NCBI GenBank assembly: GCA_006969745.1
Contig: CP030886.1
Location: 4,003,234-4,067,233, forward strand
DNA from: Cytophagaceae bacterium
Lineage (GTDB): Bacteria > Bacteroidota > Bacteroidia > Cytophagales > Cyclobacteriaceae
Reading direction: 5' to 3'
DNA: 64,000 nt
The notes under the pieces were generated by a model, which saw only the letters and a list, made by a program, of their open reading frames with translations, searched no databases and was not told where the DNA came from. This document shows, in pieces, positions 8,002-16,913 of the stretch. Within the stretch, counting starts at the first letter, position 1, and every line of letters begins with the position of its first letter. The position numbers and the translations under genes are program-made.

Positions 8002-9998
8002 TCCAATACATTCAATATCGAATCATCCACGAGGTTAGGTATTGTCACCTTTAGATTAGGTGTACGTTCCATTTCACGTTTAATAGCAAATAGTGCTTCC
8101 TCATTTCTAGCCCAGCTTCTTCTGGCTATGCCGTTGTTTACATCATAAAATAGCATTGATTTCAATCGACGATCCGCATCGTCTGATCCATCTAGCAGCA
8201 TTCCAAATCCACCATTGATCACTTCGCCCCAGCCGACACCACCGCCATTATGGATGGAAACCCACGTCGCACCTCTGAAACTATCACCAATGACATTCTG
8301 AATAGCCATATCAGCGGTGTACCTACTGCCATCATAGATGTTACTGGTTTCTCTGTAAGGAGAGTCTGTACCGCTAACATCGTGATGATCTCGCCCCAAT
8401 ACGATTGGTGCTGAAATATCACCGGATTTGATCGCCTGATTAAATGCCTCTGCTATTTTGGATCTGCCTTCTGCATCTGCATACAGAATACGGGCTTGAG
8501 AACCCACAACGAGTTTATTGTTTTCTGCTTCCTCAATCCAGCGTATGTTGTCTTGCATTTGCTGTTGAATTTCAGCAGGTGATTCAGCTTTTATTTCTTT
8601 CATCACTCTAAGCGCCAATTGGTCAGACTTTCTAAGATCTTCAGCATTTCCTGATGTACATACCCATCTAAAAGGTCCGAACCCATAGTCGAAACACATA
8701 GGCCCCAGAATGTCCTGAACATAGGAGGGATACTTGAAATCAATTCCATTTGAAGCCATAACGTCTCCTCCAGCACGTGATGCTTCGAGAAGAAATGCAT
8801 TACCATAATCGAAGAAATAAGTACCTTTTTCAGCATGCTTATTCACGGCAGCCGCATGCCTCCGTAGTGAATCTCTCACTTTATTTTGGAACTCTTCTGG
8901 TTGATTGCGAATCATTTCGTTAGACTCTTCGAAGCTTAACCCAACGGGATAGTAGCCCCCCGACCATGGATTATGCAAGGATGTTTGGTCAGAGCCAAGT
9001 TCTACCAAAATATCGTTATCATAAAATTTCTCCCAAACATCTACCACATTGCCTACAAATGCAATTGAGACTATTGCATCGGTTTCTTTGGCCTCCTTGA
9101 CGCGCGCAATAAGTTCATCCATATCCTCAATTATTTCGTCAACCCATCCTTGTTCATGTCTCTTATGAGCGGCATTAGGATTTACCTCTGCACACACCGT
9201 GATACAACCTGCAATATTTCCCGCTTTGGGCTGAGCACCACTCATGCCACCTAAACCTGCAGTTAGAAATATCTTACCTGCAGGAGAGATGCCAGCTCCC
9301 AATTTTTTTCTGAAAGCATTCATGACTGTAATGGTCGTTCCATGTACAATACCTTGTGGTCCAATATACATATATGAACCAGCGGTCATTTGTCCATACT
9401 GGGTAACTCCCAATGCGTTAAACTTCTCCCAATCATCTGGTTTCGAATAATTAGGAATCATCATACCATTAGTGACAACAACCCGAGGAGCATCCTTATG
9501 TGAAGGGAAAAGTCCCATAGGGTGCCCTGAATACATATGAAGCGTTTGCTCATCTGTCATAGTGGCCAGGTATTGCATGGTAAGAAGGTATTGTGCCCAA
9601 TTTTGAAATACTGCACCATTACCTCCGTAGGTTATCAACTCTTCAGGATGTTGAGCTACAGCAGGATCCAGGTTGTTTTGAATCATTAACATGATAGAAG
9701 CAGCTTGCCTTGATTTAGCAGGATACTCTACTATTGGCCGTGCATGCATGTCGTAGTTGGGCATGAACCGATACATATAGATTCTTCCATAATCGTTGAG
9801 TTCTTGTGCAAAATCTTGTGCAAGGACTTCATGCCAATGGGATGGAAAGTACCTGAGTGCATTCTTCACAGCAAGCTTCTTCTCGTCAGTAGAAAGAATG
9901 TCTTTTCGCTTGGGAGCTCTGTTTACCCCGTCTTTTAGTTGCTTCTCAGCAGGGAGTTCTGAAGGTAATCCTTGAAGTATCTGTTCTTTGAATGTCAT
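7998..9998 (-). CDS. hutU: Urocanate hydratase
   Basis: Second step of histidine degradation: converts urocanate to imidazolone propionate with NAD+ as an electrophilic cofactor. The protein is 666 residues, longer than the roughly 560-residue proteobacterial enzyme but usual for the long Bacteroidota form. Diagnostic stretches include ITYGGNGAVFQNW, the NAD-binding GLGGMSGAQPKA near residue 250, and the active-site Cys447 in GPFRWVCTSGN. It is 8 bp downstream of hutH on the same strand, forming an operon. The remaining hut genes (imidazolonepropionase and the formiminoglutamate branch) are not in the window. Confidence 0.97.
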   Translation of the reverse strand: MTFKEQILQGLPSELPAEKQLKDGVNRAPKRKDILSTDEKKLAVKNALRYFPSHWHEVLAQDFAQELNDYGRIYMYRFMPNYDMHARPIVEYPAKSRQAASIMLMIQNNLDPAVAQHPEELITYGGNGAVFQNWAQYLLTMQYLATMTDEQTLHMYSGHPMGLFPSHKDAPRVVVTNGMMIPNYSKPDDWEKFNALGVTQYGQMTAGSYMYIGPQGIVHGTTITVMNAFRKKLGAGISPAGKIFLTAGLGGMSGAQPKAGNIAGCITVCAEVNPNAAHKRHEQGWVDEIIEDMDELIARVKEAKETDAIVSIAFVGNVVDVWEKFYDNDILVELGSDQTSLHNPWSGGYYPVGLSFEESNEMIRNQPEEFQNKVRDSLRRHAAAVNKHAEKGTYFFDYGNAFLLEASRAGGDVMASNGIDFKYPSYVQDILGPMCFDYGFGPFRWVCTSGNAEDLRKSDQLALRVMKEIKAESPAEIQQQMQDNIRWIEEAENNKLVVGSQARILYADAEGRSKIAEAFNQAIKSGDISAPIVLGRDHHDVSGTDSPYRETSNIYDGSRYTADMAIQNVIGDSFRGATWVSIHNGGGVGWGEVINGGFGMLLDGSDDADRRLKSMLFYDVNNGIARRSWARNEEALFAIKREMERTPNLKVTIPNLVDDSILNVLD

Positions 9999-10006
9999 AG
10001 TGTTAT

Positions 10007-11587
10007 TTAATAGAGGTCAAATTCTGAACTGAACTCTGTTTCCAATGCAATTGAATGTTTGCTGGAAACTTCTCTGGCCACGACAATTAACTCTTTGTTT
10101 TTCACCATTTCAATAGCCGTTTCCATCATTTCATTCATTACAAGGTCTTTTGAGATATGATCAATTTTAGACCTTACGTGCTCATGAATGGCACTCATAA
10201 TTTTACTTGATTTCAATGGTCTGTGAAAATCAACAGCCTGTGCGGCACAGAATATTTCGACACCAATGATTTTTTCAACATTCTCAATTACACGCAAGGC
10301 TTTGCGCCCGCCAATAGATCCCATGCTGACATGATCTTCTTGGCCCAACGATGTGGGAATGCTGTCTGCGCTGGATGGAAAACATAGTCCTTTGTTTTCA
10401 CTCGCTAAAGCTGCAGTAGTGTATTGTGGAATCATAAATCCGGAATTAGTACCGGTTTCTTTCAGCAATAACTTAGGTACTCCGGGTGTATCGCCTTCCA
10501 GTGAAAGATAGATTCTTCGGTCAGATATATTTCCGATTTCTGATGCTGCAAGGCATGCATAGTCAAGCGGGAGGGCGATTGGCTGACCATGAAAGTTACC
10601 ACCGCTAATCGTATGCTCAGAACTAAAAACTATCGGATTGTCTGTTACAGAATTGATTTCTACTTCAAGCATTTCTTTGACGTGAAGCCATGCATTTCGA
10701 GAAGCTCCGTGAACTTGTGGAATACACCGAAGCGAATATGGGTCTTGAACTCTTGCGCAATTGGCATGGGAGTGAACCACTTCTGATCCATCCAAAAGTG
10801 TTCGGATGAAACTGGCGACATGTCTACTTCCTTTGTATGCTCTTACTTCATGCAATTCAGGCGAAAATGGTTTTACAGAGGCAAGCAGCCCCTCAATCAT
10901 CATTGCTCCTGAGATGTCTGCGTGCACCATCACGTTTTGTAATTGTTCAACGATTTTGATGGCGTGGGCAGCAATAAATTGAGTTCCATTGATAAGTCCA
11001 AGACCTTCTTTAGCTCCGAGTTCTAATGGATTTAATCCTGATTGGCTAAACCATCTATCTGTGCGGACAAATTCATTATCAATTTTTACTTTACCTAATC
11101 CAAGTAATGGTAAGAATAGGTGAGACAAGGGTGCTAAATCACCTGAAGCTCCAACAGAGCCTTGTTCTGGGACATATGGAATGATGTCATTGTCAATCTG
11201 GAAAATAATTCGCTCAATGGTACGAAGCTGCACACCAGAAAACCCTTTCGCCAATGCATGAACTTTCAATATCATCATCAGTTTTGCCAGCTGATCGCTG
11301 ATTGGCTCTCCAAGACCTACAGCATGGCTCATCAGGAGGTTTTTTTGAAGTGTGCTGGTTTCTTCTTTGGAAATTTGAGTGGTGCATAGAGGCCCAAATC
11401 CGGTGTTAATACCATATACTGCTTTGTCACCTTCAGCAATAACTTTCACCTCGTTGGCGCTTTGGTTTATTGCACTTTTGGCTCGTTCAGATAATATTCC
11501 CTTTGTAGAACCTGTTGATATCGCCAAAGCAATACCGGCAGTCAAATGATCCTCACCATAATGGAAAATAGGAGGGGTGTTAGTCAT
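10007..11587 (-). CDS. hutH: Histidine ammonia-lyase
   Basis: First step of histidine degradation: removes ammonia from L-histidine to give trans-urocanate. The Ala-Ser-Gly triad that forms the MIO prosthetic group is at residues 147-149 (GSVGASGDLAPL), and the substrate-site tyrosine motif YGINTGFG is at residues 58-65. At 526 residues it is a little longer than average (about 510). It leads the hutH-hutU pair. A strong minus-strand terminator lies 69 bp upstream of its ATG and insulates it from the deacetylase gene, so it should have its own promoter. Confidence 0.97.
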   Translation of the reverse strand: MTNTPPIFHYGEDHLTAGIALAISTGSTKGILSERAKSAINQSANEVKVIAEGDKAVYGINTGFGPLCTTQISKEETSTLQKNLLMSHAVGLGEPISDQLAKLMMILKVHALAKGFSGVQLRTIERIIFQIDNDIIPYVPEQGSVGASGDLAPLSHLFLPLLGLGKVKIDNEFVRTDRWFSQSGLNPLELGAKEGLGLINGTQFIAAHAIKIVEQLQNVMVHADISGAMMIEGLLASVKPFSPELHEVRAYKGSRHVASFIRTLLDGSEVVHSHANCARVQDPYSLRCIPQVHGASRNAWLHVKEMLEVEINSVTDNPIVFSSEHTISGGNFHGQPIALPLDYACLAASEIGNISDRRIYLSLEGDTPGVPKLLLKETGTNSGFMIPQYTTAALASENKGLCFPSSADSIPTSLGQEDHVSMGSIGGRKALRVIENVEKIIGVEIFCAAQAVDFHRPLKSSKIMSAIHEHVRSKIDHISKDLVMNEMMETAIEMVKNKELIVVAREVSSKHSIALETEFSSEFDLY

Positions 11588-11655
11588 AGTAAAAGTTGTT
11601 AAGACAACAAATTTAATGACTTAAAGAAAGGTATGATATGGCTGAAATAAAAAAA

Positions 11656-11679
11656 CCGAATGGTCCTTTGACCATTCGG
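11656..11679 (-). terminator. Rho-independent terminator upstream of hutH
   Basis: Perfect 10-bp stem CCGAATGGTC/GACCATTCGG with a 4-base loop; on the minus strand it is followed at once by a run of six or more T. It lies about 155 bp after the HDAC-like gene and before hutH, so it ends transcripts from the former or from a leader RNA. Confidence 0.85.
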
Positions 11680-11834
11680 AGTTTTAGTAACCTAATCCTT
11701 CAACAAAGAATTTCTTCTGTGAAGAGAATTAATACTGATATAACTACCGAGAATTGGAATGGTTGTGGGCTTTTTTACAATTGGCGTAAAAAGATTACAA
11801 CTGGTAGCAAAATCACTATATAGAGTGTTCGTTC

Positions 11835-12737
11835 TTAAAAATAGATTGATTGTGCCACTCTGTAGGTATTTGCATGTGCATCCAGGATGTTTCTGATATC
11901 TGCCGAATATCCACCACCCATAGAGACTACAATAGGTATATTATTACGTTTTGCTGACGAGATTACTAATTCATCTCTTTGTTTACAGCCATTTATAGTC
12001 ATGTCTAGTCTGCCCAATTTATCTGTCGCTAAAACATCCACTCCGGATTGAAAGAAAATGAAGTCCGGGTGCACAGAATTAAGTAGATCATTTAAATGAT
12101 AATCAAGTAATCGCAGGTAAGTCGAATCACTTGTACCATCGTTGAGCGGAATATCCAGATCCGATTTTTCCTTTTTAAGTGGATAGTTGTGTTCACCATG
12201 CATGCTGAATGTAAATACCCGCGGTTCATTTTGAAATATTTGTGCCGTTCCATTTCCTTGATGCACGTCCAGATCAACCACCAATATTTGGGAAGCTTTC
12301 TTTTGATTAAGGAGATAACAAGCTGCAATTGCAATATCATTCAATAAGCAAAAACCTTCTGCTCTGTCTGAAAAGGCGTGATGAGTACCTCCAGCGATAT
12401 TCATAGAGATTCCATATTGTAGTGCATAATCTGCGCATTCAATTGTACCTCCGTTTATAGTAAGTTCACGATGCACCAAACTCTCAGTAATAGGGAATCC
12501 GCTTCGCCTGACTTCCATTCTGGTAAAATCAAGTGTTTGCAGTTTGTTCCAGTATTCTTTGGTGTGAACGGCTAGTATTTCCTTTTCTGTAAGCAATCGA
12601 GGTGCGAATAAATTCTGTTCCTCAATAGTTCCTTCATGTATTAATTGCCTTGGAAGCAAGTCGTACTTATCCATTGGAAATCGATGCTTTGGAGGCAATG
12701 GATGATTGTAAATGTTTGACCAGGCTATTTTTAACAT
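11835..12737 (-). CDS. Histone-deacetylase-family (class IV-like) deacetylase
   Basis: Zinc-dependent amidohydrolase of the HDAC/acetoin-utilisation/acetylpolyamine family, 300 residues. The catalytic His pair is at 119-120 (GGTHHAF). Zinc ligands are Asp157 and His159 in DLDVHQGNGT, with the third Asp in SGVDVLATD near residue 238; the closing GGGY motif near residue 280 carries the transition-state tyrosine. In bacteria these enzymes deacetylate polyamines or protein lysines; the substrate is not predictable. It is transcribed toward hutH but separated by a strong terminator, so a functional link to histidine catabolism is not implied. Confidence 0.92.
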   Translation of the reverse strand: MLKIAWSNIYNHPLPPKHRFPMDKYDLLPRQLIHEGTIEEQNLFAPRLLTEKEILAVHTKEYWNKLQTLDFTRMEVRRSGFPITESLVHRELTINGGTIECADYALQYGISMNIAGGTHHAFSDRAEGFCLLNDIAIAACYLLNQKKASQILVVDLDVHQGNGTAQIFQNEPRVFTFSMHGEHNYPLKKEKSDLDIPLNDGTSDSTYLRLLDYHLNDLLNSVHPDFIFFQSGVDVLATDKLGRLDMTINGCKQRDELVISSAKRNNIPIVVSMGGGYSADIRNILDAHANTYRVAQSIYF

Positions 12738-12812
12738 CTTGAAATAACTCTTTGCTTTACATTAATGTTTAGGTGTACTAACTTGTCGAATAGACTATAC
12801 CTTACCAATCGT

Positions 12813-13736
12813 ATGCCTAAAATAACAGTTGAACGCTCCATAATAATTAATGCACCTGCTGAGGTTGTATATCCCGCTCTGAATGATTTTCATAAATGGG
12901 TTGAGTGGTCTCCATGGTTGCTGATGGAGCCTGAGGCAAAGGTCACAATTGCAGAGGACAATAGATCCTATAAATGGGAGGGTGACAGACTGGGCTCCGG
13001 TAATATGAGTGTAAAAGATGAGAATGAAAATGAATATATCGAGTTCAATCTAAATTTTATAAAACCCTGGAAATCAGCTAATATCACCAGCTTTAAGCTA
13101 AATTCAACAGACGAAGGTACTGAGGTAATTTGGACGATGAATAGCAACTTACCATTCTTTCTTTTCTGGATGAAAAAAATGATGAAGGCCTTTATTGGTT
13201 CAGATTACGATCGAGGACTGAATATGCTGAAGGCTTATGTAGAGGAAGGTGAAATTCATTCCCGTTTAGAATTTGAAGGCAAATCAAAATTTGAAGCATG
13301 TCAATGGATCGGGATCAATACTTCCTGTTCATTTGAAACCATAGGAACACAAATGGAGGCTGACTATGCTATGATACACGCATATGCTGAAGAAAAGAAA
13401 GATGTTGCAAATGGTAGTCCTTTCACGATTTATAGAAAATGGGACTTGGTAAGAGGACAAGTTGATTATATCGCATGCATTCCTGTAGCTGAAATACCGT
13501 CCAACTTGCCCGATAATTTCACGACCGGAGGAATACCGGAAATAATGGTTGAGAAAATAAAGCATATTGGATCATATAAGCATTTAGGCAATGCCTGGAG
13601 CACTGGTCAGGCCATGATTAGGAATAAAGAGTTCAAACATCACAAGAAGTTATTCCCATTCGAAGTATATCATAATGACCCCAGAACAACGCCCGAAAAG
13701 GATCTCATCACTGAGATTCATTTTCCTTTGAAATAG
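12813..13736 (+). CDS. SRPBCC domain fused to a GyrI-like effector-binding domain
   Basis: A 307-residue two-domain protein. Residues 1-145 are a SRPBCC/polyketide-cyclase-like ligand pocket (SIIINAPAEVVYPALNDFHKWVEWSPW). Residues 160-307 resemble the GyrI-like/AraC effector-binding small-molecule domain, ending with the typical EVYHNDPRTTPEKDLITEIHFPLK pattern. I start at the ATG at 12813, where the first SRPBCC strand begins, rather than at 12765. The fusion is widespread in Bacteroidota, and no DNA-binding domain is present, so it is probably a small-molecule binding protein or detoxifying factor. It is divergent from the deacetylase gene. Confidence 0.82.
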   Translation: MPKITVERSIIINAPAEVVYPALNDFHKWVEWSPWLLMEPEAKVTIAEDNRSYKWEGDRLGSGNMSVKDENENEYIEFNLNFIKPWKSANITSFKLNSTDEGTEVIWTMNSNLPFFLFWMKKMMKAFIGSDYDRGLNMLKAYVEEGEIHSRLEFEGKSKFEACQWIGINTSCSFETIGTQMEADYAMIHAYAEEKKDVANGSPFTIYRKWDLVRGQVDYIACIPVAEIPSNLPDNFTTGGIPEIMVEKIKHIGSYKHLGNAWSTGQAMIRNKEFKHHKKLFPFEVYHNDPRTTPEKDLITEIHFPLK

Positions 13737-13740
13737 TGAT

Positions 13741-14916
13741 TTAATCAACCAATAATTCTGTGCAAAAACGCAGAACTTCAGGACATAGATCTACTTCCGC
13801 CTCCAGGCATATTTCAAATGCCCCGGCATCAAACTGATAGATCAGCTTGTTGTCCCCTTGAGCATCTTCGAACTCCGAGAATATCAGGTCATCATTTTTA
13901 TAAATGTTCCAATGATATTCAATAAGATCCTTGGTTTCGAAATTAGCAATGAATTCAAAGGTGTTACTATTTATTTCTTCTGTGACATAAGAGACGAAAG
14001 GACAGGCATCAACGGTTATTATCTTGCAATATTCAGTGCCGGAAAAGCAGTCATCATTTGGTAGAGCTGTTTTGATGCAAATTTCGAACTCTCCTGACGG
14101 AAAAGATTCAATTAATCGATTTTCAGACTGGTCCGAGCCTCCGCCGGAGGCTACTTTTTCGCTATTGATGTACCAATCGTAAGGGATTTCATTAATACCA
14201 TCAAATTCGGCTTTGAAGAGGAACCGATTTACTGTAACAGTATCAATTCTAAAAAACAGATTTGGACACCTTTTGCACATATCAAAAGCTGCGAAAAGAT
14301 CAAATGGTGATTCAATCAATACATTGTTCTGTTCAGCATAATCGAACAACTCAATAGGATAGATAAACTTTGGTTGTTTATCAAATCCCTGCTGGAGTTC
14401 AAATGCGAAATAGTCACTTTGATTATTGATTTGCACCACATTGCTATCAATATCAAGCATGGTGACTGGATAGACTAAATCAAAACATTGGGTGTAGAAT
14501 GGATCAAATTCGTCTCTCAGCGTCAATATTCCACAATCATCCAATAAGTCGATAAAGTCTTGCTCATTGTCAATGGTTTTGATCAGATCATTTTTGGTGA
14601 CAATAAAAGGGAATTCTACTGCGTCTATGTGTTGATCTGAAGCTGCGGTTACAGCCAACTCATTTAGACCATCAAAGTCATTTACAGTGATTATTAAGTT
14701 GTTGTTGAACTGTAGTTTCAATGGAAATAAGATCTGAAAACAAGCATCTTCCCGAAGTTCACCATTTTCAATGGCTCTTAAGGTGGAAACAATCGCCACG
14801 CTTTCAGAAAGCTCAGCTTCGTCTATTTCATCGGGCAGGTCAAGTCGATCTTCAGAGACACATGATTGAAAAGTAAGCATAGATAGACTGAGAAGTATGA
14901 TACTCCACTTGTTCAT
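13741..14916 (-). CDS. Surface lipoprotein with CFxxxFP modules and two Ig-like repeats
   Basis: Lipoprotein of about 391 residues. The start at 14916 gives a clean signal ending TFQSC. The N-terminal half has two modules, each opening with Cys-Phe and a conserved Phe/Tyr-Pro (CFQILFPLKL, then CFDLVYPVTM). The C-terminal half holds two copies of the same PKD/Ig-like repeat that makes up the whole neighbouring protein at 15043-16194, with the pattern aromatic-x-F-x-A-x-F, Y-x-W, F-x-x-G-x-F-E-I-C and a terminal Cys. It lies downstream of that gene but behind a terminator hairpin. It is probably exposed on the outer membrane and linked to the FecIR-type locus. The substrate is unknown. Confidence 0.75.
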   Translation of the reverse strand: MNKWSIILLSLSMLTFQSCVSEDRLDLPDEIDEAELSESVAIVSTLRAIENGELREDACFQILFPLKLQFNNNLIITVNDFDGLNELAVTAASDQHIDAVEFPFIVTKNDLIKTIDNEQDFIDLLDDCGILTLRDEFDPFYTQCFDLVYPVTMLDIDSNVVQINNQSDYFAFELQQGFDKQPKFIYPIELFDYAEQNNVLIESPFDLFAAFDMCKRCPNLFFRIDTVTVNRFLFKAEFDGINEIPYDWYINSEKVASGGGSDQSENRLIESFPSGEFEICIKTALPNDDCFSGTEYCKIITVDACPFVSYVTEEINSNTFEFIANFETKDLIEYHWNIYKNDDLIFSEFEDAQGDNKLIYQFDAGAFEICLEAEVDLCPEVLRFCTELLVD

Positions 14917-14984
14917 TTGTCTTATCAATGCCACCAAATTCATATTATCTGACCCAAAATTAAATCTATTAAACTTTAAAAACA

Positions 14985-15013
14985 GGGAACCGCCACATTG
15001 AAGGCTGGTTCCC
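14985..15013 (-). terminator. Terminator between the two Ig-repeat lipoprotein genes
   Basis: Seven-base-pair stem GGGAACC/GGTTCCC extended by a bulged GCC/GGC; on the minus strand it is followed by TGTTTTT. It sits 30 bp after the stop of the 15043-16194 gene, so the downstream lipoprotein gene may be expressed only by read-through or from its own promoter. Confidence 0.75.
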
Positions 15014-15042
15014 CATTATCAACTAACCTGGAATTTTAAAAA

Positions 15043-16194
15043 CTAATCCACTGCGTATATTTCACACACTTGAGTATCAGGACAATCGTCTTGCTTCAAA
15101 CAAATTTCATATTCTACTCCAGGCTCGAAATGCCAAACAAATGAATGATCATCACTGCTACCTGCATGTCTTACTTCATCGTGTTGAAAATCGTCATCAA
15201 TAAATACTTTCCATATGTAGGTAACGTCATCCCTTCCTTCAAAATCTGCGGTAAACGTGTAAAAATCTGTTGAGTCTGTCTCTGTTAATTCGGCGGTGTA
15301 TGAAAGCTCCAAACAAGGTACTTCCTCTACTTCGATAGTTTCACAATATTCAACAGATTCACAACCTTCCTGATCGGTAACCAGACATACATTGTGTGTT
15401 CCCTCATCAAATTGCCAGATAAGTTTATGATCTGTGTCTACGGAATCAGGATGCTCTACTTCAACCAATTCATCATTGACGTACCACTTATACTTGATAT
15501 GCTCCTTTTTCTCAAAATCGGCATAGAAATAGTAAGTATAGTTATTGTCTTTTTCTGCCTCAAATGCTACTTCTTCCACACATTCAGCTTCAACAACAAT
15601 TACCTCACAATATTCGACCTCTCCACAATCATCACTCTCAGCGACGATACACACAGTATGCTCACCTGGCTCAAAGTCCCATTCTAAGAAATTATTTCTT
15701 GAATCTGAGATTGGCTCTTCTTTGACCACCTCACCATCTACTACCCATGCGTACCCAATATCTTCAATTCCTTCAAAATCAGCGAAGAACTTATAGAAGT
15801 CGTTACCAATCATATCCGATCGAAACTCTAATCCAAGGCACTCTTCTTTGTTTGGGTTTTCAATTGAAAATTCAACGCAACCTTCAATTTCGCGATCGCA
15901 AGTTTCAGATTCAGCCGACACACAAATTTTGTATTCGCCAGGCTCAAACCTAAATGTTAAATCTACTGAATCAAGTTCTCCAGCTCCAACAGATTTAAAG
16001 AGTTGATCATTGATGTACAAGTCAAAAGCAATGTCGTCTAGTCCCGTTGCTATTAGGTGAGCAGTAAGATTGGTACTGTCTATGTCGACTTCTAAGCCAA
16101 CACCTGGGCAAGGATTTTCATCTGTATTACATGCACTCATAAGCATACCGATAGTGAGTATGATTAGGACGCTGTAGGATTTAAGTAATCTCAT
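15043..16194 (-). CDS. Lipoprotein of four tandem PKD/Ig-like repeats
   Basis: Lipoprotein of about 383 residues with lipobox MSAC; the ATG at 16194 is preferred over a TTG at 16215. After the signal it consists of four repeats of about 85-90 residues. Each has an opening Cys, a [FY]-[FY]-ADFEG-type strand, Y-x-W-x-V, a W-x-F-[DE]-x-G turn, [HY]-x-[IV]-C and a final C-E-x-[IV]-x-V. The regularly placed cysteine pairs suggest one or two disulfides per repeat. It is divergent from the ECF sigma gene and has a sigma-type promoter (16245-16279) like that of fecR, so it is probably a surface partner controlled by the same signal. Confidence 0.85.
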   Translation of the reverse strand: MRLLKSYSVLIILTIGMLMSACNTDENPCPGVGLEVDIDSTNLTAHLIATGLDDIAFDLYINDQLFKSVGAGELDSVDLTFRFEPGEYKICVSAESETCDREIEGCVEFSIENPNKEECLGLEFRSDMIGNDFYKFFADFEGIEDIGYAWVVDGEVVKEEPISDSRNNFLEWDFEPGEHTVCIVAESDDCGEVEYCEVIVVEAECVEEVAFEAEKDNNYTYYFYADFEKKEHIKYKWYVNDELVEVEHPDSVDTDHKLIWQFDEGTHNVCLVTDQEGCESVEYCETIEVEEVPCLELSYTAELTETDSTDFYTFTADFEGRDDVTYIWKVFIDDDFQHDEVRHAGSSDDHSFVWHFEPGVEYEICLKQDDCPDTQVCEIYAVD

Positions 16195-16244
16195 GGGTGT
16201 TCTATTTTGTTTCAAAATTTTAATGGGATTTTCCCTCTTTTTGG

Positions 16245-16279
16245 ATTAGAAACGCTAACTAGGCCGACCGACCCTACCC
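16245..16279 (-). promoter_or_regulatory. Predicted ECF-sigma promoter for the Ig-repeat lipoprotein
   Basis: On the minus strand: GGGTAGGGT (16279-16271), 15 bases, GCGTT (16255-16251), then TCTAAT. It has the same layout as the element before fecR (16866) and before the SGNH lipoprotein (43523). It ends about 50 bp before the lipoprotein ATG at 16194, as expected for a -35/-10 pair. Confidence 0.7.
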
Positions 16280-16350
16280 CTATATTTTTATTTATTATCC
16301 GTGGCTTTCATTTTTGCATTGACTCAAAATCGGATAGCTTAGTTTTCTAT

Positions 16351-16866
16351 ATGGCGGAAATTGGTAAACCATTGTGCGAAGAGGAACAGTTTGATTCCTT
16401 TTATACGTCTAATGTCAAGGCGCTTAGAAATTATATTTTTTACAAATTCGGCGATGCTGAACAAGCGGATGATGTGGTTCAGGAATCGTTCATTAGGCTT
16501 TGGAACAATTGCGCAAAGGTAACTTTAGATACTGCCAAAGGTTTTCTGTTTAAGATCGCTACCAACCTGAGTACCAGTCTAAAAAGATCTGAAAAGGTTC
16601 ATCTCAAATACACCGAGAGAGCTGTAAAAACAGATAAGAATGAGGAATCGCCCGAGTATATTATTCTGGAGAAAGAATTTATGGATAAGCTTACCAACGC
16701 AATATCTTCACTGCCTGACAAGCAAAGGGAGGTATTTTTAATGAATCGTATAGAAAAGAAAACCTATAAGGAGATTGCTGAAATTTCAGGTGTATCAGTT
16801 AAAGCAATTGAAAAATCTATGCATAAAGCTTTAGTCAAATTGCGAAAGACCATTGGCGATATATAG
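16351..16866 (+). CDS. ECF RNA polymerase sigma factor (FecI-like)
   Basis: Sigma-70 family ECF factor of 171 residues. The ATG at 16351 starts the region-2 domain directly; the longer frame from 16207 runs through the promoter region and is rejected. Region 2 is at about residues 20-85 (LRNYIFYKFGDAEQADDVVQESFIRLWNN) and region 4 at about 110-165 (SLPDKQREVFLMNRIEKKTYKEIAEISGVSVKAIEKSMHKAL). FecR and a TonB receptor follow, the standard order for a cell-surface signalling unit in which receptor occupancy releases the sigma. Its own promoter is probably of primary-sigma type (TTTTG about 18 bases before TAGCTTAG upstream of 16351). Confidence 0.95.
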   Translation: MAEIGKPLCEEEQFDSFYTSNVKALRNYIFYKFGDAEQADDVVQESFIRLWNNCAKVTLDTAKGFLFKIATNLSTSLKRSEKVHLKYTERAVKTDKNEESPEYIILEKEFMDKLTNAISSLPDKQREVFLMNRIEKKTYKEIAEISGVSVKAIEKSMHKALVKLRKTIGDI

Positions 16867-16901
16867 GGTAGGGTGTTTGCTTGCTTTTGCGTTGGTCTAT
16901 T
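16866..16901 (+). promoter_or_regulatory. Predicted ECF-sigma promoter for fecR and the receptor
   Basis: GGGTAGGGT (16866-16874) overlaps the sigma stop codon, then 14 bases, GCGTT (16889-16893), GG, TCTATT (16896-16901). The fecR ATG is 12 bp further on. GCGT in the -10 is usual for ECF promoters. The same element recurs at 16245-16279 (minus) and 43523-43558. Confidence 0.72.
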
Positions 16902-16913
16902 AGGAAACAAATT

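Noticed and set aside
11638-11823. 61-codon + strand frame between hutH and the deacetylase gene
   Set aside because: Spans the minus-strand terminator hairpin and has no protein-like features.
11588-11834. hutH attenuator or riboswitch
   Set aside because: The hairpin with T-run could be a leader attenuator, but I see no leader peptide rich in His codons and no competing antiterminator stem; a plain terminator is simpler.
16207-16350. Upstream extension of the ECF sigma gene
   Set aside because: It would run through the divergent ECF promoter and adds 48 residues unlike any sigma N-terminus; region 2 fits the ATG at 16351.
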